A stretch of DNA of 64,000 nucleotides from Xanthomonas albilineans (GCF_002939705.1 NZ_MDCB01000002.1:62001-126000), one strand, 5' to 3'; positions 10,455 through 20,555 are shown, numbered from the stretch's first letter. Notes: generated by a model from the sequence alone, not told the origin. Numbers and translations are program-made.

Positions 10455-10735
10455 GCGTGTCCGTGCAGGGGCGCAGCGTGCGTCCCCTGGCTGGGCGGCC
10501 GGAGCGGTGTTGTACCCGGTCTGGCGCGCGGTGCAAACGGCGGCCTGTGGCGCATCCGTGCGCAATTGGAAGGCGCGATTTGCCGGCTGTGCTGGCGCGC
10601 GACGCCCCCCCAACCGGCCAGGTCCGCTATTGCGCGTGGCAGACGCTATGCTAAGACGGGCAAGGCGATTGTCCCGTCGCCCTCGACAAGGCGCCATTTC
10701 AGGCGCTGCCACCTTGATGCCTGCCAAGACGCACC

Positions 10736-12073
10736 ATGACCGTCCCCACGATTGAATCCTGCGACCTGCTGATCGAAGCCGGTTACGTCATCCCGATCGA
10801 ACCGCATGCTGTGGTTCTGGAGGACCACGCGGTCGCGGTGCGCGGCAGCGAGATCCTCGCCGTGCTGCCCACCGCCCAGGCGCGCACGCGCTTCGCCGCC
10901 GCACATACCGTCTCGCGTCCCGATGCGGCGTTGCTGCCGGGCTTGGTCAATGCGCATACCCACAACCCGATGACGCTGCTGCGCGGTATCGCCGACGACC
11001 TGCCGTTGATGGTGTGGTTGCAGCAGCACATCTGGCCGGTGGAGACCGCGGTGATCGGCCCGGAGTTCGTTGCCGACGGTACCGTGCTGGCGATCGCCGA
11101 GATGCTGCGCGGTGGCACCACCTGCGCCAACGAAAATTACTTCTTCGCCGATGTGCAGGCCGCGGTGTACAAGCGGCACGGCTTCCGCGCGCGGGTCGGT
11201 ACGGTGATCATCGATTTTCCCACCGCCTGGGCCAAGACCGCCGACGAATACTTCGCCCGCGCCTGCGAGGTGCACGATCAATGGCGCGACGATCCGCTGG
11301 TCGGCATCGCCTTCGCCCCGCATGCGCCGTACACGGTGAACGATGTCAACTTCGAGCGGGTGCGCATGCTGTCCGACCAGCTCGATGTGCCGGTCCACCT
11401 GCACACGCACGAGACGGCGCAGGAGATCGCCGATTCGCTTAAGCAATACGGCCAGCGTCCGCTGGCGCGGCTGGACCGGCTCGGCTTGGTCAACGACCGC
11501 CTGATCGCGGTGCACATGACCCAACTGACCGACGCGGAGATCCATCTGTGCGCCGAGCGCGGTGTCAGCGTCGTGCATTGCCCCGAATCCAACCTCAAAC
11601 TCGCCTCCGGTTTCTGCCCGGCTTGCGCGCTACAGCGCGCCGGGGTGAATCTGGCGATCGGCACCGATGGTTGCGCCAGCAACAACGATCTGGACATGTT
11701 CAGCGAGAACCGCACGGCAGCGCTCCTGGCCAAGGCGGTTGCCAATGACGCCACCGCGCTGGATGCGGCCAGCACGCTGCGTGCGGCGACCCTGGGCGGC
11801 GCGCGTGCGCTGGGTTTCGGCGATAAGATTGGTTCGATCGAACCCGGCAAGCAGGCCGACCTGATCTGCGTGGACTTGTCGGCCTTGGAGACCCAGCCGT
11901 TGCACAACGTACTCTCACAGCTGGTGTATGCGGCTGGCCGGCAGCAAGTGAGCGATGTGTGGATCGCCGGCCAGCCCAAACTGACGCAGCGGGTGTTGGT
12001 GGACATGGACGTCGAGGCACTGCTCGCCAATGCGCGGGAATGGCGCGAACGTATCCGCAGCGTGCGCGCCTGA
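10736..12073 (+). CDS. mtaD: 5-methylthioadenosine/S-adenosylhomocysteine deaminase-type amidohydrolase
   Basis: A 445-residue TRZ/ATZ-family amidohydrolase. Proteins of this subgroup deaminate methylthioadenosine and S-adenosylhomocysteine to inosyl derivatives. The metal site is visible: NAHTHNP near residue 73, HLHTHETAQE near 222, VHMTQL near 260, and IGTDGCASNNDLDMF near 312. It lies immediately upstream of ubiG on the same strand (about 50 bases between). UbiG makes S-adenosylhomocysteine, so a role in recycling the methylation by-product is plausible but inferred. I saw no SAH-type riboswitch in the 280-base leader. Confidence 0.85.
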   Translation: MTVPTIESCDLLIEAGYVIPIEPHAVVLEDHAVAVRGSEILAVLPTAQARTRFAAAHTVSRPDAALLPGLVNAHTHNPMTLLRGIADDLPLMVWLQQHIWPVETAVIGPEFVADGTVLAIAEMLRGGTTCANENYFFADVQAAVYKRHGFRARVGTVIIDFPTAWAKTADEYFARACEVHDQWRDDPLVGIAFAPHAPYTVNDVNFERVRMLSDQLDVPVHLHTHETAQEIADSLKQYGQRPLARLDRLGLVNDRLIAVHMTQLTDAEIHLCAERGVSVVHCPESNLKLASGFCPACALQRAGVNLAIGTDGCASNNDLDMFSENRTAALLAKAVANDATALDAASTLRAATLGGARALGFGDKIGSIEPGKQADLICVDLSALETQPLHNVLSQLVYAAGRQQVSDVWIAGQPKLTQRVLVDMDVEALLANAREWRERIRSVRA

Positions 12074-12121
12074 CCTGTTTTTCCCGTGCCGCGCAGTGCG
12101 TGGCCCTATCGAGATGCCGTC

Positions 12122-12862
12122 ATGATCGCTCCCGTCGCCAACGCTTCCGCCAATTTCGATCAGGCCGAACTGGACAAGTTCGGCGCCCTTGCCACCCGCT
12201 GGTGGGATGCCGACGGCCCGCAGAAGCCGCTGCATGTACTCAATCCGGTGCGCCTGCGCTATGTCGCCGAGCGGGTGCCGCTACGTGGCGCCACTGTGCT
12301 GGACGTGGGCTGCGGAGGCGGCCTGCTCAGCGAGGCGCTGGCCAAGGAAGGTGCACAGGTCATCGCCATCGATCTGGCACCGGAGCTGATCAAGGTGGCG
12401 CGGCTGCATCGGTTCGAATCCGCGGTCGAGGTCGATTACCGGGTGCAGTCGGTGGAGGAGCTGGCGGCGACGCAGCCGGCCAGTTTCGATGCGATCACCT
12501 GCATGGAGATGCTCGAACACGTGCCGGATCCGGCGGCAATCGTCGCTGCATGTGCACGCTTGCTTAAGCCGGGTGGCCAACTGTTCCTGTCTACCCTCAA
12601 TCGTACCCCGGCCGCGTTCGCACTGGCTATCGTCGGCGCCGAATACGTGGCGCGTCTGCTGCCCGCCGGCACTCACCGCTATCAAGATTTCATCAAGCCG
12701 GCGGAACTGGCCGCCTGGTTGCGCCAAGTGCAATTGCAGTTGCGCGATGTCACTGGCCTGCGCTATGAGCCATGGCGCAACCGCGCGCGTCTGTCCACTC
12801 GCACCGAAGTCAACTATCTGGCCTGCGCGGTCAAGCCGGACGCGCTGGATGCGCAGCAGTAG
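12122..12862 (+). CDS. ubiG: Ubiquinone biosynthesis O-methyltransferase UbiG
   Basis: A SAM-dependent methyltransferase of 246 residues that performs two O-methylations in ubiquinone synthesis. The N-terminal UbiG signature ([19 protein letters not shown]) is present, as are SAM-binding motif I ([15 protein letters not shown]) and the post-motif region [13 protein letters not shown]. The open frame begins 12 codons earlier at 12086, but the ATG at 12122 gives the family N-terminus ([14 protein letters not shown]), so it is preferred. The stop overlaps the start of gph by 14 bases, indicating translational coupling. Confidence 0.95.
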   Translation: MIAPVANASANFDQAELDKFGALATRWWDADGPQKPLHVLNPVRLRYVAERVPLRGATVLDVGCGGGLLSEALAKEGAQVIAIDLAPELIKVARLHRFESAVEVDYRVQSVEELAATQPASFDAITCMEMLEHVPDPAAIVAACARLLKPGGQLFLSTLNRTPAAFALAIVGAEYVARLLPAGTHRYQDFIKPAELAAWLRQVQLQLRDVTGLRYEPWRNRARLSTRTEVNYLACAVKPDALDAQQ

Positions 12863-13556
12863 TCAGCTACCGCCGCGCCGTGGGTTCCCGCGCGCGGTGC
12901 TCTTCGATCTGGACGGCACCTTGCTGGATAGTGCGCCGGACCTGCTGGCCGCGACCAATGTGCTATTGGCCGAACATGGTCGTGCCGCTCTGACGTTGGA
13001 GCAACTGCGACCGGTGGTGTCCAAAGGCGCGCGGGCGATGCTCTGTGTCGCCTTCCCGGACCTGGCCGCCGATGTCCGCGATGCGCTGATTCCGGCGTTC
13101 CTGAGCCACTACGAGGCGCTGATCGGCCGTTATTCGTGTCCGTTCGATGGGATCGCCGGGTTGCTGCAACGGCTGGAGGAGGCTGGTAGCATTTGGGGGA
13201 TCGTCACCAACAAGCCCGAGTTCCTGGCCCGGCTGATCCTGCCGCAACTGCACTGGGAGCAGCGCTGTGCGGTGCTGATCGGCGGCGACTCGTTGCCCGA
13301 GCGCAAGCCGCATCCGCTGCCGCTGCAGGTCGCCGCGCAGCGGCTAGCGATGGCGCCGCAGGATGTGGTCTACGTCGGTGACGATGAGCGCGACATCCTC
13401 GCCGCGCGCGCCGCCGGCATGGCTTCGGTGGCGGTATTGTGGGGTTATCGCCTGCACGACGACGAGCCGTTGGCCTGGCGTGCCGACGCGCTGGTGGCCG
13501 ACCCGCTCGATCTGTACACGGCTGCAGCGTGGCCGCTGGCTGCGCCGTCTTCCTGA
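12849..13556 (+). CDS. gph: Phosphoglycolate phosphatase (HAD family)
   Basis: A HAD-superfamily phosphatase of 235 residues. Gph removes 2-phosphoglycolate, largely formed during repair of oxidative DNA damage. Motif [11 protein letters not shown], motif II IVTNKP, and motif [19 protein letters not shown] with [13 protein letters not shown] are all intact. The frame is open far upstream inside ubiG. The ATG at 12849, overlapping the ubiG stop, gives the expected short lead before motif I. Its place directly after ubiG is common in proteobacteria. Confidence 0.9.
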   Translation: MRSSSQLPPRRGFPRAVLFDLDGTLLDSAPDLLAATNVLLAEHGRAALTLEQLRPVVSKGARAMLCVAFPDLAADVRDALIPAFLSHYEALIGRYSCPFDGIAGLLQRLEEAGSIWGIVTNKPEFLARLILPQLHWEQRCAVLIGGDSLPERKPHPLPLQVAAQRLAMAPQDVVYVGDDERDILAARAAGMASVAVLWGYRLHDDEPLAWRADALVADPLDLYTAAAWPLAAPSS

Positions 13557-13576
13557 TTTTCCGGATCCTCGATCGC

Positions 13577-14281
13577 ATGAGCAGCTCGTCAGCACTGGAG
13601 GCTTTTCTCGACAAATGGCACCGCCGTTGGCCGGAATGGGCCGTGGCCGAGACCTTTGTGCCTGCCCCTCATCGCGTCCGCGCCGTGGCCTGGTTCGCCT
13701 TGCTGCAGGAGTTCGACGACATCCTCAACATCGCGGGCGATCCGCTGCCGGCCGATGCGAAGCTGGCATGGTGGGGAGAAGAATTACGCAGTTGGGCCGG
13801 ACGGCGCTCGCGGCATCCGTTGGGGCGGGTTCTGGAACCGGTCGATGCGCCTTGGGCGCAGTTAGCCGATGCGCTGCTGACCTTGCCGGATTCGCGCGCC
13901 GCCGCTGCCGATGTGGCGCATGCGCTGGAACGCCTGCAACCGTTCGCCCAGGCGGTGGTCGCGGTCGAGCGTGTGTTGTTCGATGCCGTCACCGATGGCG
14001 CCACCGGCCCTGTCGCGGCCCAGGTGTTGGCGCAGCGGCTGGCCGAGGCCGGCATTGCCGCGTTGCCGTTGTCGCTGCGCAGTGGCGAGGAGGTGCAGGC
14101 GCAACAGCGCTGGGCGCAGGCCATCTTGCAGCGCTGGCCGCAGCGCGTGCAGGGTGCGCGCCCACGGCGCATCGTTTCGACGTTGGCGCGGGCACGGCTT
14201 GCACAGCGTGCACGCCTTAGACGCTCCTCGCCGAGCGCGATGTCCACACTATGGCGTGTCTGGTGGGCGGCTCTGGGATGA
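13577..14281 (+). CDS. Squalene/phytoene synthase-like protein
   Basis: A 234-residue protein related to the trans-isoprenyl diphosphate synthase (squalene/phytoene synthase) fold. The stretch FALLQEFDDILNIAGDP resembles the first aspartate-rich region of that family, and LAWWGEEL matches a following conserved helix. It is shorter than classical squalene synthases and I cannot identify a second complete DxxxD motif, so catalytic activity is uncertain. The ATG at 13577 comes 20 bases after gph and fits an operon ubiG-gph-this gene. Substrate is unknown. Confidence 0.7.
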   Translation: MSSSSALEAFLDKWHRRWPEWAVAETFVPAPHRVRAVAWFALLQEFDDILNIAGDPLPADAKLAWWGEELRSWAGRRSRHPLGRVLEPVDAPWAQLADALLTLPDSRAAAADVAHALERLQPFAQAVVAVERVLFDAVTDGATGPVAAQVLAQRLAEAGIAALPLSLRSGEEVQAQQRWAQAILQRWPQRVQGARPRRIVSTLARARLAQRARLRRSSPSAMSTLWRVWWAALG

Positions 14282-14329
14282 GGGTGGAACCCAGGACCCA
14301 GCGCATCCGCAGCGACCATATCGAAGAAC

Positions 14330-14360
14330 GCAGCGCTGGCATTGATGGCTCCAGCGCTGC
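14330..14360. terminator. Hairpin between convergent genes
   Basis: A perfect ten-base inverted repeat GCAGCGCTGG / CCAGCGCTGC with an 11-base loop. It lies between the ends of two convergent transcription units and probably limits both. It has no T-tract. Confidence 0.5.
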
Positions 14361-14391
14361 GGGGTGACGAGAACGGTGCGAGTTGGATCGA

Positions 14392-16089
14392 TCAGATCGG
14401 TGAATCGGGCAACACGCTGCTGTAGGTGACGAAAGCGTTGCTGCAGTCCAATGGCGTGCCTTGTCCAAGTGTGCCATTCAACTGCACATCGTACTGCTTG
14501 GAGGGCGATAGCAAACTGGCGAAGCTGACCGGCCCGCCGGTAAAACTGAAGTGAGTGGCCGCCGGATTGGCGTTCGGTCCACCATTGTGAGGGAAGGCGA
14601 AGGAGACATTGCCGCCGTCGATTACGACATTATCGAGGGAAATCGTGATTGGATAGGACACATTTTTTCCCATGTAGCCGTAGAAATTCAATTGACCAGC
14701 GCCTAAATTGCTCAAGCCCAGCGAGTGCACGTTGTGCAAGGTGATTCCATTGAAACGCGGATAAGAGGCGCTTTTGGCGCTGCTCGCCGGCTTGCTGTAG
14801 AATGCGTCGAACACCAGTGGGTGTGCCACGCTGCGCATGCAGACATTCTCGAACAGTACATCGGAAACCTGTCCGCCGCGGGTGCTGTCGGATTTGATCC
14901 GTAGGCCATTACCTGAGGTACTGTCTTTGTTTGGATTAAAGGAATTTAATCCGTCGATGCTTAGGTTGCGCACCACGATATTGTTTATGCCGGAGTCGGT
15001 CTCGCTACCTAGCGACATACCATGGCCATAATAAAAATGGTTATTGACGAAGGCCATATATGTTGACGGAATATTTGATGAGTCAGTGGCATGAGCTTTG
15101 ATGGCGACGTGGTCGTCGCCGGTGCTGATATAGGAATATGCCAATAGGACATTCTTGGATTGGCCTGGATCGAAGCCGTCGGTGTTTTTGACGTTTTCCG
15201 GAGTGAAGCAAGTGGCAGGCGTTTGCATATCCGGCGTGGTGCCGGCTGGGCAGTTATAGCCTGGTTGCGTATAGACCAGACTCGGGCTGAGGATCTTCAG
15301 GCCCCAGGCGGTCATGCCTGTTACATTGTTGGTGAGGACGTGGAAATTCGGCGAGTTCTCCAGGGTTAACTGATACATGACGATATTGCTGCTGTTATCG
15401 ATTTGCAGTAGACGCGGCGCGTGCTGGATGAGTCCCTGGCTCACGGTCTGATAGGCTACATCCCACCAACTACGCTTGCCCGCGTTTGGGCCTGAGGTCA
15501 GGACGCTGCCGCCACGCCCGTCGATCTTGCCGTCGCCGACGATGCCGTTGCCACTGAGCGAGTTGCCGTAAATGAGTGGTTTGCAGGTTTTGGTTTTGTC
15601 GCTATTTGCGGTGCCGCAACTCCCTACGCCGGTATCGTAATCTTGTGGGTTGCGCGAGGCGAATAAGGTGACGCCCTCGTCGATCCATAGGGTCACCCCG
15701 CTCTTGAGGGTCAGCGGGCCGGTAAGGAAGCCGGATTCGCCATAGCTTCCCTGTGCCAGTTTCACCGCACTGCCGACGGGGCAGTCGTTGATGGCATCCT
15801 GGATGCGCAACGTATCCGGTGCCGAGTAGGTAGGGTCAGCATCGATGCTGTCCAGCGAGCCATTGAGCGGTTGCAGCGTTGCGTTCAATGTCGTGCAGAC
15901 GTTCGACGGAAGCTTTGGTTCGTCGATAGTTCCCCAGGCGGTCACGATAGAGCTTGTATTGTCTTGGTCTTGGTATGGTTTTTTTCGTGTTGGATGCCCA
16001 TGGAGTGAGGTCGCACCGGCATGGAGTGAGAAGAATACGAGTAGTGGTAAGCCGTATACGGACAAAGAGGATGAAGTTGTAGTTGTCAT
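14392..16089 (-). CDS. pglA: Polygalacturonase (glycoside hydrolase family 28)
   Basis: A secreted endo- or exo-polygalacturonase of 565 residues that would hydrolyse de-esterified pectin in plant cell walls. An N-terminal hydrophobic signal segment covers about residues 10-28. The parallel beta-helix carries the GH28 motifs: NTDGFDP, STGDDHVAIKA, the YYGHGMSLGSE histidine motif, and RIKSD. All key acidic residues are intact. The frame is open 34 codons upstream, but the ATG at 16089 gives the signal peptide at the right place. It is only 11 bases from the end of the pectin methylesterase gene, so the two form an operon in which de-esterification feeds hydrolysis. Confidence 0.92.
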   Translation of the reverse strand: MTTTTSSSLSVYGLPLLVFFSLHAGATSLHGHPTRKKPYQDQDNTSSIVTAWGTIDEPKLPSNVCTTLNATLQPLNGSLDSIDADPTYSAPDTLRIQDAINDCPVGSAVKLAQGSYGESGFLTGPLTLKSGVTLWIDEGVTLFASRNPQDYDTGVGSCGTANSDKTKTCKPLIYGNSLSGNGIVGDGKIDGRGGSVLTSGPNAGKRSWWDVAYQTVSQGLIQHAPRLLQIDNSSNIVMYQLTLENSPNFHVLTNNVTGMTAWGLKILSPSLVYTQPGYNCPAGTTPDMQTPATCFTPENVKNTDGFDPGQSKNVLLAYSYISTGDDHVAIKAHATDSSNIPSTYMAFVNNHFYYGHGMSLGSETDSGINNIVVRNLSIDGLNSFNPNKDSTSGNGLRIKSDSTRGGQVSDVLFENVCMRSVAHPLVFDAFYSKPASSAKSASYPRFNGITLHNVHSLGLSNLGAGQLNFYGYMGKNVSYPITISLDNVVIDGGNVSFAFPHNGGPNANPAATHFSFTGGPVSFASLLSPSKQYDVQLNGTLGQGTPLDCSNAFVTYSSVLPDSPI

Positions 16090-16100
16090 TAGTGAGTTTC

Positions 16101-17369
16101 TCAGAAAGAAAGATGGGCAGCATATGTGTCGGCTTGCTGACTGGAACGGCCGCCGCTTCGATTCGACCGATATCCGTGGGGATGATGGCAATCGGCACTG
16201 CCTGGGCCGCTGTTGGAATATTCGTAGAAACGGTTTGCGGAATAGGTGCAGCTTTCACTGCAATAAGGGCGTTTGGCAGTAGAGTTGCTCCATGGCGCGT
16301 CTTTGCGTATATGCGCGCCGAGTATCGAATTGCGGATTGTCAATTGTCCATTGGGTGATTTGCCATTGAAATAGTTGGGAAGATTGGGGGTGCTCTGGTC
16401 CCAGGCGCGGCCAAGATAAATAGTGTTGCCGACGGCATCACCGACGACGTCGAAGATGCTGTCGATGACAAGAAAACCGTATGGGTTGCCGGGATGGGTG
16501 CTTGGAGCGAATAGATAGGCTTTGCCGCTGCCGTTCAAACGTCTGGCATCATAGCGGATAATGCTGTGGTAAAAGACTGCGATACCTGCGCCGAAGATGA
16601 AGTCGGTGTCGCCTTGTACCACGCTGTCCTTGAAGTATGTGCGTTTCACCAATGTTGTGTCGACGGGGCCGACCAGCAGAGTGTCCTGATTGCCCAGTAC
16701 CGCGATTTTTTCGAAAACCGCCTTGTCGCCGCGTACGGCCAGGGCGACCGCCGATTGGTTGGTGCCTGGGTAGGTGCCTTCCACATAATCGTTGGCGAAG
16801 GTCAGATTGCGCGCCTGGAATGCGTCAGTGCTTACTGTGAATGTGGCGCTACCGAAAGTGCCAATGACGGCCGCATCGGCATTGCTAGCGCATGGAGTGG
16901 TGGGAGTGCCGACTGGTTTTGGCGTCAGATTGGCATTGTTGAAGGTGATTAGCGTGTCGCTGGGGGTTTGGCCCATGCCGAACAGCGTGATCGGCGGCGC
17001 CGTTTCAGGGATGCATACCACTTCTCTGTAGACCCCTGGTTCGATGCCGATGTAGCGGCGCATTGTGCCTCCGTCCGCCACTGCCTTGTCCACCGCTGCC
17101 TGAACACTGGCGAATGGTGCGGAGCCGTCGGCAGCGACGTGATAGCTGGGGCTCAGCAGTGCCACGCCCGCGCTTGGGTTCCAATTGTCGGTGACCATCG
17201 AACCGATCTTGCCGGCTCGGGCAAGATAGGTGGAGGCCGTATAGTTCTTCGCATCGGCGTTGCTTAATTGCGGTCTGTCGGCAGTGCCTATCAACTTTTG
17301 TGCATTGCAAGCGAGGGGCTGAAAAAGCGCCAGTAATGCATAGGCGTACAGCCAAGTTGGAAGTCGCAT
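16101..17369 (-). CDS. Pectin methylesterase
   Basis: A secreted carbohydrate esterase family 8 enzyme (422 residues) that removes methyl esters from pectin. The signal peptide is about residues 1-23 (ends LACNAQ). Family motifs are present: YIGIEPGVYREVV, LGNQDTLLV, the active-site aspartate region GDTDFIFGAG, and YLGRAWDQS. The ATG at 17369 is preferred over a TTG six codons earlier because it has AGAG at a suitable distance. The last 30 or so residues after EYSNSGPGS are His/Ser/Arg-rich and unlike a PME C-terminus. This may be a read-on past a lost stop. First gene of the pectinase operon. Confidence 0.9.
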   Translation of the reverse strand: MRLPTWLYAYALLALFQPLACNAQKLIGTADRPQLSNADAKNYTASTYLARAGKIGSMVTDNWNPSAGVALLSPSYHVAADGSAPFASVQAAVDKAVADGGTMRRYIGIEPGVYREVVCIPETAPPITLFGMGQTPSDTLITFNNANLTPKPVGTPTTPCASNADAAVIGTFGSATFTVSTDAFQARNLTFANDYVEGTYPGTNQSAVALAVRGDKAVFEKIAVLGNQDTLLVGPVDTTLVKRTYFKDSVVQGDTDFIFGAGIAVFYHSIIRYDARRLNGSGKAYLFAPSTHPGNPYGFLVIDSIFDVVGDAVGNTIYLGRAWDQSTPNLPNYFNGKSPNGQLTIRNSILGAHIRKDAPWSNSTAKRPYCSESCTYSANRFYEYSNSGPGSADCHHPHGYRSNRSGGRSSQQADTYAAHLSF

Positions 17370-17968
17370 ATGGATTTTCTCTTTCAAGAAGATGGATTTT
17401 TTCTCAAAGGGGGTGTGGGGGGTATGTCGAAATTTTTATGCGGATTTCCATTGCGCATAATGATAAGTTCTGTTTTGTATTTCCGATGATATTTTATAAA
17501 AAAATATGGGAATATAGATGGTGAAATTTCGGGAGTTTCCGTGTCGCGGTCAATAATTCGGATAGATTACTCGCCGTAATCTTGCTGGTTGCTGAGTGCG
17601 GCTGTGTTGATGGTTGTGTCGCCGCGAGTTTTGTCATTGGCATGTGTCATGCGTATTCCATTCATGCAAGAATGCTTGCATCGTATTGTTATTATTGGAA
17701 TGGAGATATTTTTAATATTGTGCTGGCTCGATCAGTGAGGGATTATGCTGTCGCCAGTATGATCAATGGCGTGAGTCCGATCACAAGCGAAGACTCGTAG
17801 CATGTTGATGCATGTACGCCAGTTGGCGTGCTGTGTCGTACGTCGCCGCTTTATCGACGTCGGTGTCTCGTGCCGGCATCTGTGCCCATCGAATTGCATC
17901 GATGCGCTGGCATTGCTGTCATCTTGGATGACGAATCCGCTGCTGTGTCGCCATGAATGTGGGGGCCG
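17370..17968. other. AT-rich region upstream of pectinase operon
   Basis: About 600 bases, markedly AT-richer than the surroundings over roughly 17400-17720, with no convincing gene. It must hold the promoter of the pectinase operon at its left side and also lies beyond the M23 peptidase gene's 3' end. Small ORFs here show no family resemblance. The composition suggests acquired DNA or an extended regulatory region. Confidence 0.5.
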
Positions 17969-18838
17969 TCAATGTGACTTCGTGCGTTCAAGTACCAGCA
18001 GCGGGTCGATACGGACATCGAACCAGTTCATTCCCCAATGCAGATGCGGTCCGGTCACGCGTCCGGTGGCGCCGGTCGCGCCGATTATCTGGCCTTGAAC
18101 GATCCGGTCGCCGACTTTCACGTCGATCCGCGATAGATGCAGGAGATTGGAGCTGACGCCGTAGCCGTGATCGAGCAGTATGGTGCCTCCGGTCAAGTAC
18201 ATATCCGGTGCGGCGAAGGTGATCACGCCAGCCGCTGGTGCTTTGACGGGGGTGCCAGTGGGCACGGCGATATCCATCCCGGAGTGGCCGGCGCCGGGTT
18301 GACCGTTATAGACGCGGGCATTGCCGAAGCGGCCACTGATGCGGCCTTGTACTGGCCAGATGAAGGGCGTGGCGAAGTCGGTATGCGGATCGTCGCGGTT
18401 GCGCGCGGCGCTGACCTGGGCCTGTTCGCGCTTGATTCGCTCGGCGATTGCCGCGGGCGGGTTGACGGTCTTTGGTGGAACGCCGTTGACGTATTCCAGC
18501 GGCCAGTCTCGCGCTGTCACTGCGATCTCGATCGTCTCGCTGGTGCCGCCGCCAGGTTGCACCACGATCTGCAGCGGCCCGTGTTCGTCGCGGCCGATAC
18601 CGAACACCACGCTGCCGTCGTCGCTGACACGTAGCGTTCTTCCAGCGTATTTGACTTGGCTGCCGGGCGGCACCTTGCCGATCACCAGCGCGCCTTGCGA
18701 TGCGCTATGCGGGAATACGCTGCGTGTTTCGGTGCCGATGGCCGCTGCTGGCTGCGCCCATAATGGAAGGGCCATCGCAGCAACCAGCAGGCCGAACGTC
18801 CACCATGCGCGGCTCGGCAAGATGCGGCGGGACATCAT
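17969..18838 (-). CDS. M23 family metallopeptidase (LytM domain), exported
   Basis: A 289-residue envelope protein with an N-terminal signal/anchor (about residues 8-32, ending in a QPAAA region), a middle beta-rich domain, and a C-terminal LytM/peptidase M23 domain. The zinc motif is intact: GHSGMDIAVPTGTPV with the HxxxD pair, and HLHW. It should cleave peptide cross-links in peptidoglycan, or regulate such cleavage. The start is two adjacent ATG codons at 18838 and 18835. They overlap the dihydroorotase stop, so translation is probably coupled to that gene. Confidence 0.9.
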   Translation of the reverse strand: MMSRRILPSRAWWTFGLLVAAMALPLWAQPAAAIGTETRSVFPHSASQGALVIGKVPPGSQVKYAGRTLRVSDDGSVVFGIGRDEHGPLQIVVQPGGGTSETIEIAVTARDWPLEYVNGVPPKTVNPPAAIAERIKREQAQVSAARNRDDPHTDFATPFIWPVQGRISGRFGNARVYNGQPGAGHSGMDIAVPTGTPVKAPAAGVITFAAPDMYLTGGTILLDHGYGVSSNLLHLSRIDVKVGDRIVQGQIIGATGATGRVTGPHLHWGMNWFDVRIDPLLVLERTKSH

Positions 18839-20169
18839 CGGTCGAAGATCAGACGTTGCCCGTTCGGATGGCCGACCAAGCGCGTCCCATCCCAGGCCAA
18901 CTCGCCGTTGACCCAGGTTGTGGCGATCTTCGAACGGAAGCGGCGGCCCTCGAATGGCGACCAGCCGCATTTGGATAGTACATCCTCGCGCCGCACGGTG
19001 AAGGTGTTGTCGTCGATCAGGACCAGGTCGGCGTGGTAACCCTCGCGCAGGAAACCGCGTTCGTGCACGTCGAACAGTAGCGCAGGCGCGTGCGCGAACT
19101 TGTGCACTACCTGTGCCGCGCTGAGCCTGCCTTCATGGACCAGTTCCAGCGCCGCGACCAGCGCGTACTGCACCAGCGGCAACCCCGACGGTGCCTGTGC
19201 ATACGGCTTGCTCTTTTCTTCCAAGGTATGCGGGGCGTGATCGGTGGCGAGCACGTCGATCACATCCTCGGTCAGTGCGCGGATCAGCGCCTCGCGGTCG
19301 CTGGCGTCCTTGATCGACGGATTGCACTTGATCAGGTTGCCGAGCGTGGCGTAGTCGGTGCGGTCGAAGCGCAGGAAGTGGATGCAGGTCTCGGCGGTGA
19401 TGCGCTTGCCCTGGATCGGGCCGGGCGCGAACAGCGCCAGTTCGTCTGCAGTGGAAATGTGCAGCACGTGTAGGCGGGTGCCATGCTTCTTTGCCAGTGA
19501 TACCGCTAGCTGGGAGGATTTCAGGCAGGCCTCGCGCGAGCGGATGTCCGCATGCATCTGCGCGGTCAGCGCTTCGCCATATTGCTGCTTGAACGTGGTC
19601 AAGGTTGCATCGATGGTCGGGGTGTCCTCGCAGTGGGTGATGATCGGCGTCGGCGCGTCGCGGAAGATCGCATCCAGCGTGCGCGGATCGTCCACCAGCA
19701 TGTTGCCGGTGGAGGCGCCCATGAACACTTTGATGCCAGGCGCAGTCTTCGGATCCAGCGTTTGTATCGCGGCCAGATTGTCGTTGCTGGCGCCCAGGTA
19801 GAAGCCGTAGTTGCCCCAAGCGCGGCCGCGCGCGGCGTCGTACTTGGCCTGTAAGGCGGCCGCGTCCAGGGTCGGCGGATTGGTATTGGGCATGTCCATG
19901 AAGCTGGTCAGGCCGCCGGCCACCGCGGCCGCCGATTCGCTGGCGATGTCGCCCTTGTGGGTCAGGCCGGGTTCGCGGAAATGCACCTGATCGTCAATCA
20001 TGCCGGGTAGCAGCCAGCGCCCCTTGGCATCGACCACCGTCTCGCCCTCGCGTGCGCCCAGTTGCGAGGCGATCGCGGCGATGCGGCCGTCAGCGATGCG
20101 CAGGTCGCCCTGGGTTTCATGGCCTTCGTTGACCAGGCGCGCGTTGACGATGAGTGTGGAAGCGGACAT
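18835..20169 (-). CDS. pyrC: Dihydroorotase
   Basis: A class I-type dihydroorotase of 444 residues, catalysing the reversible cyclisation of carbamoyl aspartate in pyrimidine synthesis. The N-terminal metal motif is DDQVHFREPGLTHKGD, with ITHCED, LHVLHISTADEL and the catalytic ATDHAPHTLEEK near residue 310. The open frame runs 55 codons further upstream, but the ATG at 20169 overlaps the yidD stop (ATGA), which fits translational coupling and gives the family N-terminus. The gene is the middle of a yidD-pyrC-M23 peptidase operon. Confidence 0.93.
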   Translation of the reverse strand: MSASTLIVNARLVNEGHETQGDLRIADGRIAAIASQLGAREGETVVDAKGRWLLPGMIDDQVHFREPGLTHKGDIASESAAAVAGGLTSFMDMPNTNPPTLDAAALQAKYDAARGRAWGNYGFYLGASNDNLAAIQTLDPKTAPGIKVFMGASTGNMLVDDPRTLDAIFRDAPTPIITHCEDTPTIDATLTTFKQQYGEALTAQMHADIRSREACLKSSQLAVSLAKKHGTRLHVLHISTADELALFAPGPIQGKRITAETCIHFLRFDRTDYATLGNLIKCNPSIKDASDREALIRALTEDVIDVLATDHAPHTLEEKSKPYAQAPSGLPLVQYALVAALELVHEGRLSAAQVVHKFAHAPALLFDVHERGFLREGYHADLVLIDDNTFTVRREDVLSKCGWSPFEGRRFRSKIATTWVNGELAWDGTRLVGHPNGQRLIFDR

Positions 20170-20441
20170 CAGGATTTTCCTCGGCAGCGGCAGGTTGGGG
20201 GAGTGGTGGGGTCTGGCACCGGATCGAACCCGCCGGGATGGAAGGGATGGCAGCGACTGACGCGGCAAACGGCCATCCAGCCGCCACGCAGCGCACCATA
20301 ACGGGCGATAGCGGTCATTGCGTAGGCCGAGCAACTGGGCACGAAACGGCAGCGCGGCCCCAGCAGCGGACTGATGAAGTGCTTGTACAAGCGCAGCAGG
20401 ACAATAAGGGCGCGGGCGATCACGCCATCATGATATGCCAC
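20169..20441 (-). CDS. yidD: Membrane protein insertion efficiency factor YidD
   Basis: A 90-residue YidD family protein that assists membrane protein insertion near YidC. The family core is clear: [20 protein letters not shown] followed by FVPSCSAYA and GFDPVP. The three conserved cysteine positions (RCRF, PSCS, RCHP) are present. The start is GTG at 20441. In many bacteria yidD sits beside rnpA and yidC; here it leads an operon with dihydroorotase. Confidence 0.92.
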   Translation of the reverse strand: MAYHDGVIARALIVLLRLYKHFISPLLGPRCRFVPSCSAYAMTAIARYGALRGGWMAVCRVSRCHPFHPGGFDPVPDPTTPPTCRCRGKS

Positions 20442-20555
20442 CTGCTGGACTAGGCGGTGTTGGTCGGCGTATACGCTGCGTTGTTGCCGCTAAGGGTAGG
20501 GTAGGCTATAAAGGCCCGCTTTCCCGGGCCCCGGGAAGAATCAAGGAAGCGTTTC

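Noticed and set aside
10455-10735. SAH riboswitch before the methylthioadenosine/SAH deaminase gene
   Set aside because: I looked for the conserved paired core and could not find it. The leader shows only weak hairpins.
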